Shown here piece by piece: positions 22,087-29,186 of a DNA stretch of 36,698 nt. The notes beneath the pieces are model-generated. The model ran no database searches, was not told the DNA's origin, and saw nothing but the letters and a program-made list of their open reading frames with translations. This DNA comes from a virus. How positions within the stretch are numbered: the stretch's first letter is position 1; each line of letters opens with the position of its first letter. Location: the IMG/VR virus record IMGVR_UViG_3300038425_000588, positions 1 to 36,698 of that record; one strand, written 5' to 3'. The position numbers and the translations under genes were made by a program.

Positions 22087-22313
22087 CTCGAAATTGAGAA
22101 CCACTGAATCCTCTTGGACCTAGGCATCTTTGTTAGAAAGCCAAGAGTTACAAGTTGGTTTAGATATGACGACTCTATTGCTCTGCATCTTCTTGTTTCT
22201 TCAGCAACCACATCAGCATTGACCAATCCAAGCCTAATTGTTGCCACGTATGTCTTCTGAAGATGTTCTGGAAGTTCCAGAATCCTATTAGTTGTATTAA
22301 TTACAGTCCGCAT
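22083..22313 (-). CDS. Small helix-turn-helix protein within the tail operon
   Basis: 76 aa from ATG 22313 (TTG 22322 possible). The segment NADVVAEETRRCRAIESSYL followed by NQLVTLGFLTKMPRSKRIQW reads as a winged helix: helix, recognition helix with ES/SYL, and a basic wing. Such HTH proteins with RRxRAxESxYLxxLxxxG are typical of small archaeal regulators. It lies between two structural genes and overlaps the next by 4 bases, so it is co-expressed with late genes and may feed back on them. Confidence 0.6.
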   Translation of the reverse strand: MRTVINTTNRILELPEHLQKTYVATIRLGLVNADVVAEETRRCRAIESSYLNQLVTLGFLTKMPRSKRIQWFSISR

Positions 22314-22334
22314 ATCTGACAATTAAGACAGCTC

Positions 22335-22775
22335 TTAGCTTTGCACGTTGAAGCTCCTGCACTTGACAACGATTGCGAGGCGAGCGAGGTCTGGGCTTTC
22401 AACCTTCGTGTGTTCTCTCATCGGGTAAACGTCAGCGCACCCAGAGAACGCGAACTCGTTAGCGTGAATGATGCTGTAAACCTGCTGCCGCATGTTTTCC
22501 CTGGCATCTAGCGCCTGCTGAACAGTGCCAGATCCAACCTTTACGATTATGTCGATCACAACGTCTTCCACAAACTGCCAGACTTCACGAGCTAAGGCGT
22601 CGGAAGCAACTGGGCCGCCTGGGTTGTAGCAGGCTATGGCGTAAGAGTTTGCAAGCTTCTGAAAATCCATCGTTTGAAAGCGCGTCGTTGCCCAATAAAT
22701 CTGGCCAGAAGTCGGAGATGAGAGGCCCCACTTTGCTTGGAGCATCGCGCTAACAACTTGCGCAGTGTCAGTCAT
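22335..22775 (-). CDS. Probable tail terminator or neck protein
   Basis: 146-aa protein starting at ATG 22775 with a 4-base overlap with the upstream gene. It has a mixed fold: AQVVSAMLQAKWGLSSPTSG, a helix and strand around VWQFVEDVVIDIIVKVGSGT, a helix QQALDARENMRQQVYSIIHA, and a final strand ARLAIVVKCRSFN. Size and place between connector and gp10-like genes match minor capsid or tail terminator proteins. No diagnostic motif was seen, so the exact role is open. Confidence 0.55.
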   Translation of the reverse strand: MTDTAQVVSAMLQAKWGLSSPTSGQIYWATTRFQTMDFQKLANSYAIACYNPGGPVASDALAREVWQFVEDVVIDIIVKVGSGTVQQALDARENMRQQVYSIIHANEFAFSGCADVYPMREHTKVESPDLARLAIVVKCRSFNVQS

Positions 22776-22978
22776 GGATATGACACGATCTCAACTGTAT
22801 CACCGTTGTCAAGATGCTGCTGATACTGCGCGGAAGTTAGCAGTTGTCGGTAGCCGTTTACCTTCGCAACGATATAGTTCCCTGTGTAAAGCGTCTGCCC
22901 AGAAGGCGTAGATGGAACGCTGTAATCAACCGCTGTCCCGGCGCTTGATGCGAGAGTCGGCCCCATATCACTGCTCAT
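22772..22978 (-). CDS. Small hypothetical virion-operon protein
   Basis: 68-aa protein overlapping its neighbours by 4 bases on both sides (ATGA junctions). It is Ser/Thr/Gly-rich with a short beta hairpin (NYIVAKVNGYRQLLTSAQYQ, then NGDTVEIVSYP). Family not recognised. The tight coupling indicates it is a real gene of the head-tail joining set. Confidence 0.55.
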   Translation of the reverse strand: MSSDMGPTLASSAGTAVDYSVPSTPSGQTLYTGNYIVAKVNGYRQLLTSAQYQQHLDNGDTVEIVSYP

Positions 22979-23436
22979 GGACTTGCCAAGCCTCCGCGGT
23001 AAGTCGGTACCTGGCTTCCCAGCGACGCGTCACCCGTTTTCACAGGCGTGGCAATGTTTATCATCATTTTAACAAGGTCATCTTTGAGTCCCTGAATCGT
23101 TCGCTGAAGGGCAGCTGCGTATGGGGCATGCCTTATTACTCGCATGTCTCCGAGGAAATAGTCGAAAGCGCCGACAAGCACGCCTCCGCTTGAGATCACG
23201 AGAACGCGGAGACAAGCAACATTCACCGCAGCAAGCTTTGCTATTGGATAAAGCGGGTCAGTAGTCGCTAAGTCCCTGCCTAACATTCCGTTTATGTAAG
23301 TATTCGCATAGTCTGTGTGAGCTTGCATAGTCGCATCCAAAATTGAGAGACCGTATACCGTGTATGTGTGGACTCCGTCAAACGCGGCGTTAAGTTGGTT
23401 CTGAACGTCGGCTACCTGAATGTAGGTTACTGTCAT
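22975..23436 (-). CDS. Head-tail connector/adaptor-like protein
   Basis: 153 aa from ATG 23436, preceded by GGTGA about 5 nt upstream; the longer frame to 23484 runs through a repeat in the leader. Helical protein: VADVQNQLNAAFDG, a helix with LDATMQAHTDYANTYINGML, and a long hydrophobic helix (PIAKLAAVNVACLRVLVIS). The all-helical architecture and place after the major capsid protein suit a gp6-like adaptor on the portal ring. This is judged on order and fold impression only. Confidence 0.6.
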   Translation of the reverse strand: MTVTYIQVADVQNQLNAAFDGVHTYTVYGLSILDATMQAHTDYANTYINGMLGRDLATTDPLYPIAKLAAVNVACLRVLVISSGGVLVGAFDYFLGDMRVIRHAPYAAALQRTIQGLKDDLVKMMINIATPVKTGDASLGSQVPTYRGGLASP

Positions 23437-23452
23437 GTTTTCACCACGAAGT

Positions 23453-23482
23453 GATTGAGATAACTGAGATGATTGAGATAAC
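23453..23482 (-). repeat. 12-base direct repeat GATTGAGATAAC in the connector gene leader
   Basis: GATTGAGATAAC occurs at 23453-23464 and 23471-23482, 18 bases apart, with the related TGAGAT between. It lies just upstream of the connector start (23436) and just after a T-rich stretch following the membrane-protein gene. It could be an operator or part of an RNA control element. Confidence 0.45.
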
Positions 23483-23517
23483 AAAAAAGGGAAAGATTGT
23501 TTGTTTACTAGGCTTTC

Positions 23518-24000
23518 TTACGGCGTAGCTGGAGGCGACGGCGTTCCGGGCGCGCCTGACTTCGACATTTGAATGGCGTTTTGCGAGTCAAGCCAGTTGC
23601 TGTACTCGTACGTTATGAACATCAAGATGCAGACTGCGAACGATAGGCTGGCCATCTGGACAGGCGTCAGAATGAGCCATCCGAGAGCGAAGATAGCGCC
23701 TGCCATCAAGAAGACCGCTAGACCGAAGTAGATTCCGAGCACAACACCTGATAGGAAGCCGTTTGTCAAAGCGAAGATTAAGCCGCCATTATGCTGGGCC
23801 TTAAGCCATCTGCCGTACTCCATCGCCACTCCACCGAGTATGCCGTTCGCAAAGACTAGCCCTGCAAGCAGTGTCGGAGACATGGTTATGAAGCCGAGGC
23901 CAGCTGCTACTGTGCCTATCAAGAAGATGGATAGGCCGAAGAGTATTCCGAGAGCGATGCCGTATAGTAAGCCTTTTGTTAAGTTGAATACCAAAGACAT
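23518..24000 (-). CDS. Four-helix membrane protein with internal duplication
   Basis: 160-aa protein with four hydrophobic segments. Residues 7-67 and 78-138 are clear repeats: LTKGLLYGIALGILFGLSIF against LTNGFLSGVVLGIYFGLAVF, and MEYGRWLKAQ against YEYSNWLDSQ. Each half has two membrane helices and a W-containing end. The C-terminal tail is Pro/Ser-rich. Start at ATG 24000, about 10 nt after GGAGGTGA. A TATA-like box lies upstream and a T-rich stretch precedes that, so it may be transcribed separately from the capsid gene. Function unknown; a membrane or virion-envelope interaction, or a holin-like role, are options. Confidence 0.72.
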   Translation of the reverse strand: MSLVFNLTKGLLYGIALGILFGLSIFLIGTVAAGLGFITMSPTLLAGLVFANGILGGVAMEYGRWLKAQHNGGLIFALTNGFLSGVVLGIYFGLAVFLMAGAIFALGWLILTPVQMASLSFAVCILMFITYEYSNWLDSQNAIQMSKSGAPGTPSPPATP

Positions 24001-24030
24001 TTTTCTTCATTCACCTCCATTGAGGTTTTT

Positions 24031-24039
24031 TATTTAAAA
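24031..24039 (-). promoter_or_regulatory. Putative internal promoter (TATA-like)
   Basis: On the minus strand this reads TTTTAAATA followed by A-rich sequence, about 31-39 bases before ATG 24000. It comes after a likely terminator downstream of the capsid gene, so it could drive the membrane protein and later genes. Confidence 0.4.
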
Positions 24040-24065
24040 CGCGCAGCTAACGTGTGCGCAACGTT

Positions 24066-24125
24066 CCGCCTATCCAGCATGTGGACAGGCTTTGGAACAA
24101 AAATGGAAAGAAAGGGGAAAATGAG
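24066..24125 (-). terminator. T-rich tract and hairpin after the major capsid gene
   Basis: Read on the minus strand, the capsid stop is followed within 40 bases by CATTTTCCCC, TTTCTTTCC and ATTTTTG, the pyrimidine runs typical of archaeal termination. A hairpin follows: GCCTGTCCA pairs with TGGATAGGC (9 bp, one G-U) around a 5-base loop. Termination may be partial, so that capsid mRNA is most abundant. Confidence 0.45.
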
Positions 24126-24134
24126 TTACTAAGC

Positions 24135-25028
24135 TTATGTGGTTGCTAGTCCTGTTATTTGGGCGATGCATTCTCCGTTCAGCACAACTGGCGCGTATCT
24201 CGTGGTTAGCTCGATGTCAACACTGTCAAACTCTTTCTTCGGGTCCAAATCACTCATCAGTGGTCTCTTTATGACGAAGAATCCGAGCGGAGCGTAGCTT
24301 GAGCTTAAGTTCTGTCCGGTGCTTACGACGTAAGCTGTGCCTGCGCTGCAGACGTTGCTGACGTACAGGTTCAGGCCGTAGATGTTGCCGATAGCGCCTG
24401 TCTGGACAACAGGCTCTCCGTACTGGCTGGCCAGGGCGAACTGGGGCAGGTACTTCAGGTCACGAGCTTGAATCGGGTTGCAGATCAGTGAGTCAGCGAC
24501 GAAGTTTTTGCTTGCGATGTATGCGTCTGCTGCCAAGATGTCCTTAGAGCCGAGGCCGCCTGTTATGGTGAACTCTGTGCCCGTAGCGCTCAAAGTCTTC
24601 CCTGAGCCAGCTGATGAGTAAGTCGCTGCGGCTGCGATGACGTTCATGCAGTCCAGGTCTATCTGGTACGCGACACGTCTTGCCAGACGCCTCAGCTGCT
24701 GCTCGATCACCGGGATATACAAGTCTTCGATGTTCTCTCTGCTTATGCGTTCTCTTGCGCCCTTCTTATACGGCGTAACTGTCACAGTGCTAAGCGGTGT
24801 GAAGTCCATCATGATCTCTGCGCCTTCCGCGATCTCCGTGATGCCGATGCTTCTCGAGCCGTTTTCCTTGACGAAAGTTGCTGTGCGACCTGCGACTATT
24901 GGGAACTCTGGAAGGAGCCTCTTGACGACAAGGGCTGGCATTGTCAGCTCGATGATTTTCTTGTGCAAAGTCGGATACTGAACTGCTCCTGTGTCAACCC
25001 ATGATAGTGCGTCTCTTACAAAAGACAT
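24135..25028 (-). CDS. Major capsid protein, HK97 fold
   Basis: 297-aa protein from ATG 25028 with GGTGAT about 5 nt upstream. The sequence follows the pattern of HK97-type capsid proteins: an N-terminal helix, an extended loop (FVKENGSRSIGITEIAEGAE), a spine-helix region (VIEQQLRRLARRVAYQIDLD), the A-domain segment ADSLICNPIQARDLKYLPQF, and closing strands (IELTTRYAPVVLNGECIAQI). Neighbouring portal, protease and decoration genes support this. The protein forms the icosahedral shell. No long N-terminal delta domain is present, consistent with a separate scaffold. Confidence 0.88.
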   Translation of the reverse strand: MSFVRDALSWVDTGAVQYPTLHKKIIELTMPALVVKRLLPEFPIVAGRTATFVKENGSRSIGITEIAEGAEIMMDFTPLSTVTVTPYKKGARERISRENIEDLYIPVIEQQLRRLARRVAYQIDLDCMNVIAAAATYSSAGSGKTLSATGTEFTITGGLGSKDILAADAYIASKNFVADSLICNPIQARDLKYLPQFALASQYGEPVVQTGAIGNIYGLNLYVSNVCSAGTAYVVSTGQNLSSSYAPLGFFVIKRPLMSDLDPKKEFDSVDIELTTRYAPVVLNGECIAQITGLATT

Positions 25029-25042
25029 TCATATCACCTTTT

Positions 25043-25432
25043 TTACCAGAGGGCCACGATCGCAGTGCCAGAGCTATTGCCGCCTTGGAGGCAGAGGCCG
25101 AGGATCGTTGCGTTCTTGCTCGTGTTGTCCTGAATAGCGCTTCCACCTGATGCTGCTGAGCCGAATTGGTCGCCTGCGCTGAGCGAAGAGTACGGGACTA
25201 TTCTGCAGACGCCTCTTGAGACGACAGAGATTTTCTGACCGTTCTTCGCTGTTGTCAGTGTTACACCTGCGATCTTGGTGCTGTTCTGAGTAGTGCATTT
25301 CTTGACTGTGTTATCTGCCGTAACTTCGACTAGCACGCCTATCGTTAAGAGGTCTTCGCCTGCGTAGAACGTGTTGATGAAACGATCGGCTATGAGCGGT
25401 GTCGTTCCTTCTAACGGTAATGTTGTGGACAA
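25043..25432 (-). CDS. Head decoration/stabilisation protein
   Basis: 129-aa protein starting at TTG 25432 with GGTGA 6 nt upstream. It is a small beta-rich protein with many Gly, Ser and Thr: LLTIGVLVEVTADNTVKKC, KIAGVTLTTAKNGQKISVVS, and a C-terminal strand GTAIVALW. Its place just before the capsid gene, its size and the pattern of strands resemble capsid decoration proteins of the DUF2190 kind. It would cement capsomers after expansion. Confidence 0.68.
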   Translation of the reverse strand: MSTTLPLEGTTPLIADRFINTFYAGEDLLTIGVLVEVTADNTVKKCTTQNSTKIAGVTLTTAKNGQKISVVSRGVCRIVPYSSLSAGDQFGSAASGGSAIQDNTSKNATILGLCLQGGNSSGTAIVALW

Positions 25433-25443
25433 AGTTTTTCACC

Positions 25444-26610
25444 CTACTTCAAGCCTTTCAGCTTTGAATTAGCCTTCATGATATCTTTGAACCACTCATA
25501 GCTTCCCAGAACATCTTTGTTAGCCTCGTCAACTGCGACGATTCCACGGCCGCTTGCGCGCCTCGCTTCAGACTGCTTGCTTCCGTTTCCATCTTGGCCG
25601 TCGCCGTTTCCGCCGTTGCCGTCTGATCCTGCGTCTTCAGCATCTTCACTTGCATCTTCCCCAGCTCCGATGCTTTCGTCACCAAGTTTCTTGCTTAGCT
25701 CGCTGATCTTCTTGCTGAGGCTTCTCTTGGTCGCTCTCTTGGCTACTTCTGCTTCAAGGTCTGCGACACGTTTTGTCATAGCGTCATTCTCTGCGTCTGT
25801 GGCTGACGGCGCTTGCTTGATCTTGTTTTCCAGTGTAGTCAGTTGGTCCATAAGGTCCTGATACTCAACTTGCTTCGGCGCTGTTTCGCCTGGGGCTGTG
25901 TTTACGACGCCTTGTGCTTTATGTGGAGAAGCCGCTTGCTGAGCATTTTCAGCCAAGGGCTTCACCTCCTTTGTTTCAATCTGTTTGTTTTCAGGTTCTT
26001 GCAGCGTTAGCTTAGAACCCACATCTTCGTTACTTTTCAGTAACTGGGAACAATGAGCGCATGGAAACTCGATCTTCTGTGATTCATTCATCGCTGCTGC
26101 GAAGCCAACGGGCTTAAACTCGGTCTTCTGATAAGCTGGGCTCGCAACGATGCTAAGTTCTCTGACCTTCGGCTTGTGGACGATCTCCCATGCTCCTGGG
26201 CAGAGGTGAACGAGCATGCCCTCTTTCCGTGTGGGCCGCTTACACTTGCTGCATTCTACGTCATCGCTATCAACTTGGACGCTGACGTGTGTCAAGTAAC
26301 CTCGAAGAACCTTCTCAATTATCGGTAGATCGCCGATCTCCGCTCTGAACCAAGCAGTATTCCCGATCCTCTTGCCTTCAGGAACTCTACCGATAACAGC
26401 CAAGGCACTTTCTGCATGATCAATTCGTAGCTGTGAGTTTATCAGTGTCGTTACGAAAAAGTCAATGTCTTCTTCTGGTACCTGCCACTTGTTCGCGTTG
26501 ACGCTTGTGTCTATCGCTATGCCTTCAATGTTTACGAGCTTTTCTCGCAGCGCAAACTCGGCGCTTACGCCTTCTTGCGCCTTGAATGGAACGAAGTACT
26601 TTAGCTGCAT
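25444..26610 (-). CDS. Prohead protease fused to scaffold-like region
   Basis: 388 aa from ATG 26610 (GGTG 6 nt upstream). N-terminal 175 residues look like a prohead serine protease: VNANKWQVPEEDIDFFV, LRIDHAES with probable catalytic His65, LRGYLTHVSVQ with probable Ser110, and ELSIVASPAYQKTEF. A CxxC...HxC zinc-knuckle-like insertion (Cys120, Cys123, Cys137) lies within the protease and a further CAHC at 184-187. After 190 the protein is a low-complexity and coiled-coil scaffold (QVEYQDLMDQLTTLENKIKQ, acidic Gly/Asp/Glu tract), ending with a basic helix that may bind the capsid protein. Such protease-scaffold fusions are known in tailed viruses. Confidence 0.75.
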   Translation of the reverse strand: MQLKYFVPFKAQEGVSAEFALREKLVNIEGIAIDTSVNANKWQVPEEDIDFFVTTLINSQLRIDHAESALAVIGRVPEGKRIGNTAWFRAEIGDLPIIEKVLRGYLTHVSVQVDSDDVECSKCKRPTRKEGMLVHLCPGAWEIVHKPKVRELSIVASPAYQKTEFKPVGFAAAMNESQKIEFPCAHCSQLLKSNEDVGSKLTLQEPENKQIETKEVKPLAENAQQAASPHKAQGVVNTAPGETAPKQVEYQDLMDQLTTLENKIKQAPSATDAENDAMTKRVADLEAEVAKRATKRSLSKKISELSKKLGDESIGAGEDASEDAEDAGSDGNGGNGDGQDGNGSKQSEARRASGRGIVAVDEANKDVLGSYEWFKDIMKANSKLKGLK

Positions 26611-26687
26611 CTATGGCACCACAACTTACTCACTTCAAACTCTTCCTTGAAAACTCATTTTGTTTACACCTCAAAACTAGCTGGGCC

Positions 26688-27128
26688 CTAACCAGAGCCC
26701 GTTATGTCGATATTGAAACTGAAAGACGTGAACCCTACCACAGAAGAACTAACGGTCAAGATCAGCGTGACCGGTAACGAAGCATTCGGCTGAATCACTG
26801 TCCCTGCAGCGTAACTCCAGGTAAGCGTTATGTAAGTTGCTGCGCCAGTTGGGTTCCAGGAATCTGTGCCTAAGCTCAGCGTAATCGGCACATTGCTCGT
26901 GCTCTTAATGTATGTTTGATTGTTCGTTATGCTCCCAGGCGAAAGAACACCCCAGCTTATGCTTGTCACATTCTGCGAGCAGGCAGCGTCGCTGAACACG
27001 TTGACACCGACAGCCGTGATGGTGCCAGTGCTCTGTATTCGCACCATCGCAGACTGCAAGGAGAATGCAATGACAACTGACATGGCGAGGATGGCAAGCA
27101 AGATCGCTATTCCACGAGCAAAGTTCAT
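26688..27128 (-). CDS. Membrane-anchored or secreted pilin-like surface protein
   Basis: 146 aa from ATG 27128, preceded by GGAGGT 6 nt upstream; the longer frame to 27173 is less likely. The N-terminus is MNFARGIAILLAILAMSVVI, a short basic stretch, then a hydrophobic helix; Arg-Gly before the hydrophobic part fits a class III (archaellin/pilin) signal peptide. The rest is a Ser/Thr-rich beta-sandwich ending in SFSFNIDITGSG. Similar proteins are seen in archaeal genomes as surface proteins. It is odd within a capsid operon; it might be a virion spike or a modifier of the host surface. Confidence 0.65.
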   Translation of the reverse strand: MNFARGIAILLAILAMSVVIAFSLQSAMVRIQSTGTITAVGVNVFSDAACSQNVTSISWGVLSPGSITNNQTYIKSTSNVPITLSLGTDSWNPTGAATYITLTWSYAAGTVIQPNASLPVTLILTVSSSVVGFTSFSFNIDITGSG

Positions 27129-27156
27129 TTTTTGACCTCCAAAGTTTTTGATTGTC

Positions 27157-27234
27157 ACTGCTTGAAGCCGCACTGAAACCGCTCAGGAGAAAGGGAAAGG
27201 CTTCGAGAACGGAAAAAGCGCAACCTCAAGCAGT
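27157..27234 (-). other. Nested inverted repeats upstream of the pilin-like gene
   Basis: ACTGCTTGA (27157-27165) pairs with TCAAGCAGT (27226-27234), and GAAGCC (27164-27169) with GGCTTC (27199-27204); the two pairings overlap by two bases and so exclude each other. They lie between two minus-strand genes. This could be a terminator or a switch-like leader. Confidence 0.35.
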
Positions 27235-27252
27235 AACTATGAAAAAGGCTTT

Positions 27253-27567
27253 TCAGCCTTCGACTCTGCTAATATTCATGTAAGCGTTAACGAAGCGGCG
27301 GCGCCACTCATCAAACGCTTTAAAGTCAAGCACGCTCTGAATCTCGCTTTTCAGGTGCGAGTCAAGCCACTTTCTGACTTGTTCACGAGTTTTGAACGTG
27401 TTCTTCTCAAACATGTAGTTCTCGATTTCCCAACGGGCTGAGCCCCTGATGCGACCGAGGGTAATCTTGACGCCTTTCCCGAGTTCCTTAACCCGCATCT
27501 TGTCAAACTTACTCGGGTCCTGTACTCGGTAGTGCCAAACAGTCTCTCCTTCTTCAAGTCCAGGCAT
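27253..27567 (-). CDS. Hypothetical protein of the head operon
   Basis: 104 aa from ATG 27567, directly after the upstream stop (TAATATG). Charged and mixed: EGETVWHYRVQDPSKFDKMR, then VKITLGRIRGSARWEIENY, and FKTREQVRKWLDSHLKSEIQ. The middle looks like a small beta domain and the end like two helices. Family unknown. It forms a coupled pair with the zinc-binding gene upstream. Confidence 0.58.
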   Translation of the reverse strand: MPGLEEGETVWHYRVQDPSKFDKMRVKELGKGVKITLGRIRGSARWEIENYMFEKNTFKTREQVRKWLDSHLKSEIQSVLDFKAFDEWRRRFVNAYMNISRVEG

Positions 27568-27568
27568 A

Positions 27569-27850
27569 TTAGTTCGCCAACCACTCAGCCAACTCAAGAC
27601 AAGCCTTCAACAAGATTGACTTCACTTTTACGTTTCTGCGCCCATTATCAATGAAAAGGACATAGGTCGTCTGGTCAGCAGGCACTACAAGACGCATCAA
27701 ACCGTTGTAGTGATATTTTTTCGGGTCCATCTTCCCGTAAAAGAATCGTCTCACCCGGCAGTACATGCAGCTCCAATGGTAACGCTGAAGAGGATGCCCG
27801 CAGAGCGTGCGACACGGCATCTTTGGCAATAGGTCACTTAACTTTCGCAT
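27569..27850 (-). CDS. Small zinc-binding hypothetical protein
   Basis: 93 aa from ATG 27850. Four cysteines and histidines near the start (CRTLCGH, then WSCMYCRVRRFF) suggest one zinc site, followed by strands (LMRLVVPADQTTYVLFIDN) and a C-terminal helix. A start at the internal Met before PCRTLC is possible. No family recognised. Its position between portal and protease suggests a role with head assembly or host takeover. Confidence 0.55.
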   Translation of the reverse strand: MRKLSDLLPKMPCRTLCGHPLQRYHWSCMYCRVRRFFYGKMDPKKYHYNGLMRLVVPADQTTYVLFIDNGRRNVKVKSILLKACLELAEWLAN

Positions 27851-27976
27851 TCAACCCGCTAACCTTTGTCAAATTGTGCAGATTTGCCATAGCGAGGATG
27901 ACGAATTCTTTCGGGCCCCATCATTACTTTAACTCCACTCTCTCCACTCTTCTACAACGTCGCATAGACAAACGCC

Positions 27977-27983
27977 TTTTAAC
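27977..27983 (+). promoter_or_regulatory. Putative TATA box for the zinc-finger gene
   Basis: TTTTAAC lies about 27 bases before GTG 28007, fitting a leaderless transcript. No ribosome binding site precedes the GTG. The 156-base gap 27851-28006 is between divergent genes. Confidence 0.4.
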
Positions 27984-28006
27984 TCTGAAAATCCGAGCTT
28001 TCGACC

Positions 28007-28213
28007 GTGGCCAATAATCCCTTCACTAAGGCGAACCTGATGTCTAATGATTGTTTGACCAAACCATGCAGCATGTGCGGCAATCGTATTCAAGGCGGCA
28101 ACTACTACTGCCCAACATGCAAGATCTGCATCTGCTTCGGCTGCGCACTGAGAATGATCAGCAAAGACAACTATCCCCTAAAATGCCCAATGTGCGGCAC
28201 AAAACTTCAGTAA
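28007..28213 (+). CDS. Small zinc-finger protein (RING/zinc-ribbon-like)
   Basis: 68 aa from GTG 28007; ATG 28040 is an alternative. It has four CxxC-type pairs: CSMC, CPTC, CICFGC and CPMC, so it can bind two zinc ions, in a spacing reminiscent of RING-like or double zinc-ribbon folds. No catalytic domain. It is on the plus strand, opposite to the surrounding head genes, and with the next gene forms an inserted cassette. It may bind protein or nucleic acid; the partner is unknown. Confidence 0.65.
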   Translation: MANNPFTKANLMSNDCLTKPCSMCGNRIQGGNYYCPTCKICICFGCALRMISKDNYPLKCPMCGTKLQ

Positions 28214-28251
28214 CAGGAGCTGGGACATTTCTCCAGGCACTCTTGACGCGC

Positions 28252-28261
28252 TATTTTAAAT
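28252..28261 (+). promoter_or_regulatory. Putative TATA box for the coiled-coil/SHOCT gene
   Basis: ATTTTAAATA is a strong archaeal box A. Transcription would start near 28283, leaving about 15 nt with GGGAG before ATG 28298. Confidence 0.55.
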
Positions 28262-28297
28262 AAGTTGTCCGCGTGCTTAGTTTATGAGGGAGACACC

Positions 28298-29176
28298 ATG
28301 GACGAAAACATGGAGACGATGAAAAGACGTCTTGAATTTCTAATAAATGAAAGACAGCAAAAACAAGCAGAATTGGAGCAACTGGCTAAATCATCAAAAA
28401 AGACAGGCGTAAGCGGTGTTTTACACGCGATGCTAGGGGACGGTGTAGAAACACACATGCTCGAGATGCAACAGATGAAAGCGAGAGCTGCCGACCTCAA
28501 CAGTCAAATTCGAAGTCTGGATTTTGAGATTAATACGTTAAGAAGTGCCCTATCTTCAAGTTCTTCTGCAGTGGTTCCTTCCAGAACGCGTAGATTTACG
28601 TGCCCAAACTGCGGAGTCTCCAGAGACATTCCCTATAACAGCGAAGGTTATGCGAATATCAGCAAGTCTAAAGCGGGTATATGCAAGACTTGTTATAAAC
28701 CATTCAAGGTCAATGTTGACGAGAAAACGGATACGTGGTTATTTGAATCTTTACGGGAGAATCCCACGTTCTATATTCACTCTCCTTCACTTAATGCTGA
28801 TTTGGCTTACACAGAACTTCTAATGCCCGATAATGCGCGAGAGAATCTACTCAATATAGCAAAGCAACTTGAAAAGGGCGATGAGGCTGGAGCGCGAGGA
28901 GAGCTGGAAAATATCTACACAACTTATCCAGTGCAAGTATGGACGATATTGTTTAACAAAGGGTTGCATAGATTCGTCATGCCCTTCACAGTTGGTTGTC
29001 AGAGATGTGGGGTCGGCATTCCCAGAGAGAGACTAGGCAATTGTCCGATTTGCAAAGATGCAGTGGTTCAAAAGAAGACAGCTGAAGACCCAATGCAGAT
29101 ACTAAAGCTAAGGTTGGCAAAGGGCGAAATCTCTAAAGAAGAATATGAGGACTTGAAGAAAAGTGTCGAGAGTTAG
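28298..29176 (+). CDS. Coiled-coil, zinc-ribbon and SHOCT-domain protein
   Basis: 292 aa from ATG 28298, with GGGAG about 6 nt upstream; the frame's TTG 28265 lies upstream of the predicted transcript start. Order: coiled coil (about 1-85, MKRRLEFLINERQQKQAELE), zinc ribbon (FTCPNCGVSRDIP, then CKTC), a helical middle (ENLLNIAKQLEKGDEAGARG), a second zinc ribbon (CQRC, then CPIC), and a C-terminal SHOCT-type motif (ILKLRLAKGEISKEEYEDLK). SHOCT ends are common on proteins that oligomerise. No enzyme motif. It is the second gene of the plus-strand cassette within the head operon; function unknown. Confidence 0.75.
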   Translation: MDENMETMKRRLEFLINERQQKQAELEQLAKSSKKTGVSGVLHAMLGDGVETHMLEMQQMKARAADLNSQIRSLDFEINTLRSALSSSSSAVVPSRTRRFTCPNCGVSRDIPYNSEGYANISKSKAGICKTCYKPFKVNVDEKTDTWLFESLRENPTFYIHSPSLNADLAYTELLMPDNARENLLNIAKQLEKGDEAGARGELENIYTTYPVQVWTILFNKGLHRFVMPFTVGCQRCGVGIPRERLGNCPICKDAVVQKKTAEDPMQILKLRLAKGEISKEEYEDLKKSVES

Positions 29177-29186
29177 CGCGTCATTT

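Noticed and set aside
23801-24010. Open frame starting at ATG 24010 directly after GGAGGTGA
   Set aside because: It overlaps the duplicated membrane protein in another frame and is Arg/His-rich and repetitive-looking; the ribosome binding site also serves ATG 24000 at about 10 nt.
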